Origin: Balanoglossus misakiensis
Lineage: Eukaryota > Hemichordata
Assembly: GCA_040954595.2 (NCBI GenBank)
Contig: CM082583.2
Location: 13,268,001-13,332,000, forward strand
Direction of reading: 5' to 3'
Length of the DNA stretch: 64,000 bases
In this document: piece after piece, positions 59,200 through 64,000 of the stretch
How the letters are laid out: every line of letters starts with the position of its first letter
How positions within the stretch are numbered: position 1 is the first letter of the stretch
Translations under genes and position numbers: made by a program
The notes under the pieces: model-generated
Database searches by the model: none
Seen by the model: the letters and a program-made list of their open reading frames with translations, nothing else
What the model was told of the DNA's origin: nothing

Positions 59200-60402
59200 A
59201 CAAATTATTTGATTTAATTAAAAACGATGGCTCAATCTCAGTATGTTTAGATGTTGGAGTCGTCTTGAAGACAAGGCACCTTTTGTACCGATCTCCCCAT
59301 TCATAAAACCTTGCAAACCCCAGAGCCCATCTGAACCCTTATTCACAACTCAGTTATGGGAAATCAGTGAGATGTATCATCATATTCAATTGCCGATGGC
59401 ATTTAATTCTCAGATGGTCTTCCATTTTGACCGCCATGTTTGTATTTCAAAGCAAAAAAATACCTACGAACATTGACATTCATGAACCCGTTGTTCCTTT
59501 GCATATTGACCAGGAAGCCACCTCGTTGATCGAACGCACCTGCCATGAAATAATAGGAAGTATTTGCAATTGTGCATCTGGCATGTAATGTGACAAAAGG
59601 TGGGGGAACAATGGGCATTGGGAATGCAATGAGTATTCAAATAACTCTCAGAGGCGACGACAGTTTCCTGCCTGACGAAGACAGTTGTTGAAACTCGTTC
59701 TTTCCACTGTCAATTTCATTTAACAGCATTTGTGGCCGTCGACTGGATGATTCATTCTGGCGATGACTCATGTCGATTTACCCAGACATCGAGAAAGACA
59801 TATTCACCTAAAGGGGGTTATTACATCACATACGACTGCATTAAATTATATGAACTCCTTTCAACCAATCAGATACCCTTGAGATGACATCATACCCTAC
59901 TGCCATAATGCAGTCAATTTAATGATGATTCACTTCAACAAACAAGCTTACATAAAAAAATCGGCAGAGTTATCGACGATATAATTGATAGAGGATAGAA
60001 TTATTCCATGGCATGCCTATACGGTGATCCTGGAAATTTCCTTCGTTCAAGACTTGAATTTGCATCAATGTCATTTGAAACCACTGCATAAACTGTGTCT
60101 CAAGAGAGGTGATTTGTTCCTTTACTTATACACATCTATGAGCCAGGAACGATGAAAGCAGCTCTCTGCAATTACTACTCTACTGCAAGTAGATTTGTCA
60201 ATGTTAGAGATTGAATTTGCATCAATGTCAACGTGAATATTGTTCAAATTTAGAGTTTGGGATTGGGCTCAAAATACTACCTGTACATATTGACAAAAAT
60301 CAGAGTCACTTTCAAAATATGATGAAAGGCTCTACCATCAAACACAGCCCATTGCCGAGGCCTGGGCTGTCCGTGTTTTCCCGCCTCTGTATTTCAAAGG
60401 CA
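59200..60402. other. Intergenic region between alpha-tubulin genes 2 and 3
   Basis: About 1.2 kb with no recognisable gene. It includes a 20-bp direct repeat (60054-60073 and 60211-60230) and a small inverted repeat AGTTTC/GAAACT (59662-59667 and 59690-59695). The short open frames are not supported. Confidence 0.65.
60054..60230. repeat. 20-bp direct repeat pair
   Basis: TTGAATTTGCATCAATGTCA occurs exactly at 60054-60073 and at 60211-60230, 157 bp apart. No longer similarity is obvious between the flanks. Confidence 0.85.
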
Positions 60403-60537
60403 CCAATGGAGTGCCCGCCAATACATGGAGGTCACACTACTACCATATGGTGCGGGTCTCCATAGATAAATTAGCATGTATATTTGATGCATGTATCATT
60501 GTGCAGCTCACAGCCGACCCCAAAGCGTCACGGTGAG
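60403..60537 (+). promoter_or_regulatory. Core promoter and 5'UTR element of alpha-tubulin gene 3 (degenerate TATA)
   Basis: Two CCAAT boxes (60403-60407 and 60418-60422) precede GATAAAT at 60465-60471, which sits where genes 1 and 2 have TATAAAT. Exactly 41 bp after it, as in gene 2, GCTCACAGCCGACCC starts at 60506, and GTGAG closes the element at 60533-60537. An initiator-like ATCATTG has its A at 60498. The similarity to the other two promoters is the main evidence; the box itself is weak. Confidence 0.72.
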
Positions 60538-60643
60538 AGAACACAAACCCCGGCAACATCATTAACTTCAATCCGCTTTATATCACGTGAGGTGTGCGAA
60601 CAACCCCGATATTACAAAGTCTTCATCCCAAAAGTCAAGCAAT

Positions 60644-63111
<2,468 letters not shown>

Positions 63112-63316
63112 TCACCATTGATTGATTGATTCTCGCGTACGAACGGCACGTGGGCTGGGGTTGGTAATGTCATATTAACATTTCTAATTTTCCAATTTGT
63201 ATCACTATTTATCTTCATTTTAAGATAATATTCGGTGGAACAGCCAGTGTCCAAAATTATTGAATAAAGGAATCAGACAATATAAATGTGTAATGTTGTT
63301 CATTAGACTGAATAAA
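63112..63316 (+). terminator. 3'UTR and poly(A) signals of alpha-tubulin gene 3
   Basis: AATAAA occurs at 63263-63268, about 150 bases after the stop, and again at 63311-63316. Either could direct polyadenylation. A short ATTG repeat follows the stop codon at about 63117. Confidence 0.75.
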
Positions 63317-64000
63317 TGTTGAATCGTTTTTTGTCCACGATTTTATTTTCTCCATAGTTAATTTTGCTATCTCATTCAAAAATTTGAACTGTGACTCTCA
63401 ATTTTTACTGTAAATTTTAAGACAGGTTAATTTTAAGTTGCCTTGAGCAAAGTATGAGAAAAAATGTTAGACTTTGGTTTTCGAGGCGCATACTACCCTA
63501 AGCAACAAAGACTGCACTATTCAACAGTCGTATTTGTGGAGGAGGAGGGCTCTATCTGAAACAAAATTAATTGGCCCTTATTAGTTATAAATTACATCCT
63601 GGGGGAATTGTGCCGAAAGGCTGCACTAAGTATATATGCAGCTGAAACCAATGGTTTTTCCTTCATATTTTACTTACGTTATCGAGCTTTATGGTGTACA
63701 TGTCAAAACAGGGGTAATTTTGCAGAAATTAACACACATTAGGATCGAAATAATTCGCCTGTTAAAGTGGACGTTTGAAAGGCAGCAATTTACACGAGGA
63801 TATCATGTGGAGTCTATGACTAAAGCCAACGAAGCATTACAAGGCAAAACGCGTCATGGAAGCCGGTCTCTACGCCTGCGCAATGATGATGTACGCCCGA
63901 TCAGCAGTGACTCGCAAATTTGACATGAAGAGTGGATTCTCAGCAGTATTACGTTGACAACACATTGAAATCCGTCAAAATTGACCGCAGCACAGTTGTT
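63317..64000. other. Downstream flank, no gene recognised
   Basis: About 680 bases of AT-rich sequence. One 95-codon open frame on the plus strand (63636-63923) has no recognisable domain. No promoter or exon of the tubulin type is seen. Confidence 0.6.

Noticed and set aside
60439-60450. ATATGGTGCGGG as an alternative Met exon of gene 3
   Set aside because: Its donor is poor and it lies upstream of the TATA-like box and the conserved 5'UTR element. ATG/GTAAGT at 60644 fits better.
63636-63923. 95-codon open frame downstream of gene 3
   Set aside because: No domain or promoter seen; kept only as unannotated flank.

Overview
The window is nuclear DNA from an animal. It has two parts. Positions 1-49152 are one very large tandem satellite array, broken by a 100-N gap at 29764-29863. 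Positions 49153-64000 hold a cluster of three spliced alpha-tubulin genes. The tubulin intron after the initiator Met, the phase-1 intron in codon 76, the TATA/CCAAT promoters and the AATAAA signals mark a metazoan. The protein sequences are too conserved to name a species; a marine bilaterian invertebrate is my guess.

Satellite: the monomer is 87 or 88 bp (the difference is usually 6 or 7 A in one run), about 69% AT, with four CpG sites, an NcoI-type CCATGG and two internal dyads. Four blocks alternate in direction: A (1-17084, minus), B (17089-29763, plus), C (29864-30878, minus) and D (30883-49152, plus). I count roughly 560 monomers. Block A is mostly 87-bp units with many GAGG variants; B and D are mostly 88-bp units with GACG. 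Higher-order repeats of about 3488, 2709, 1671 and 2728 bp can be traced from shared rare variants. The same A-to-B inversion junction occurs twice (about 17085 and 30879), on either side of the gap, so this part of the assembly is uncertain. All long open frames in the array are by-products of the repeat.

Tubulin cluster: gene 1 is on the minus strand (49450-52422). Genes 2 (55020-58949) and 3 (60644-63111) are on the plus strand, so genes 1 and 2 are divergent and 2 and 3 are tandem. All have three coding exons with identical boundaries: Met alone, codons 2 to 76 (first base), and the rest. The tiny first exons were placed from ATG/GT donor sites. They are supported by a promoter layout shared by all three genes: CCAAT, then a TATA-type box, then a conserved 32-33 nt 5'UTR element bounded by CTCAC and GTGAG. 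Gene 3 is the divergent member: Thr replaces Lys40 (the acetylation site), its C-terminal tail differs and its TATA box is degenerate. The 3' parts of the last exons are nearly identical between genes, which suggests gene conversion.

I found no new enzymatic or defence system. The most notable items are the organisation of the satellite, the duplicated junction at the gap, the shared 5'UTR element and the K40-less tubulin.
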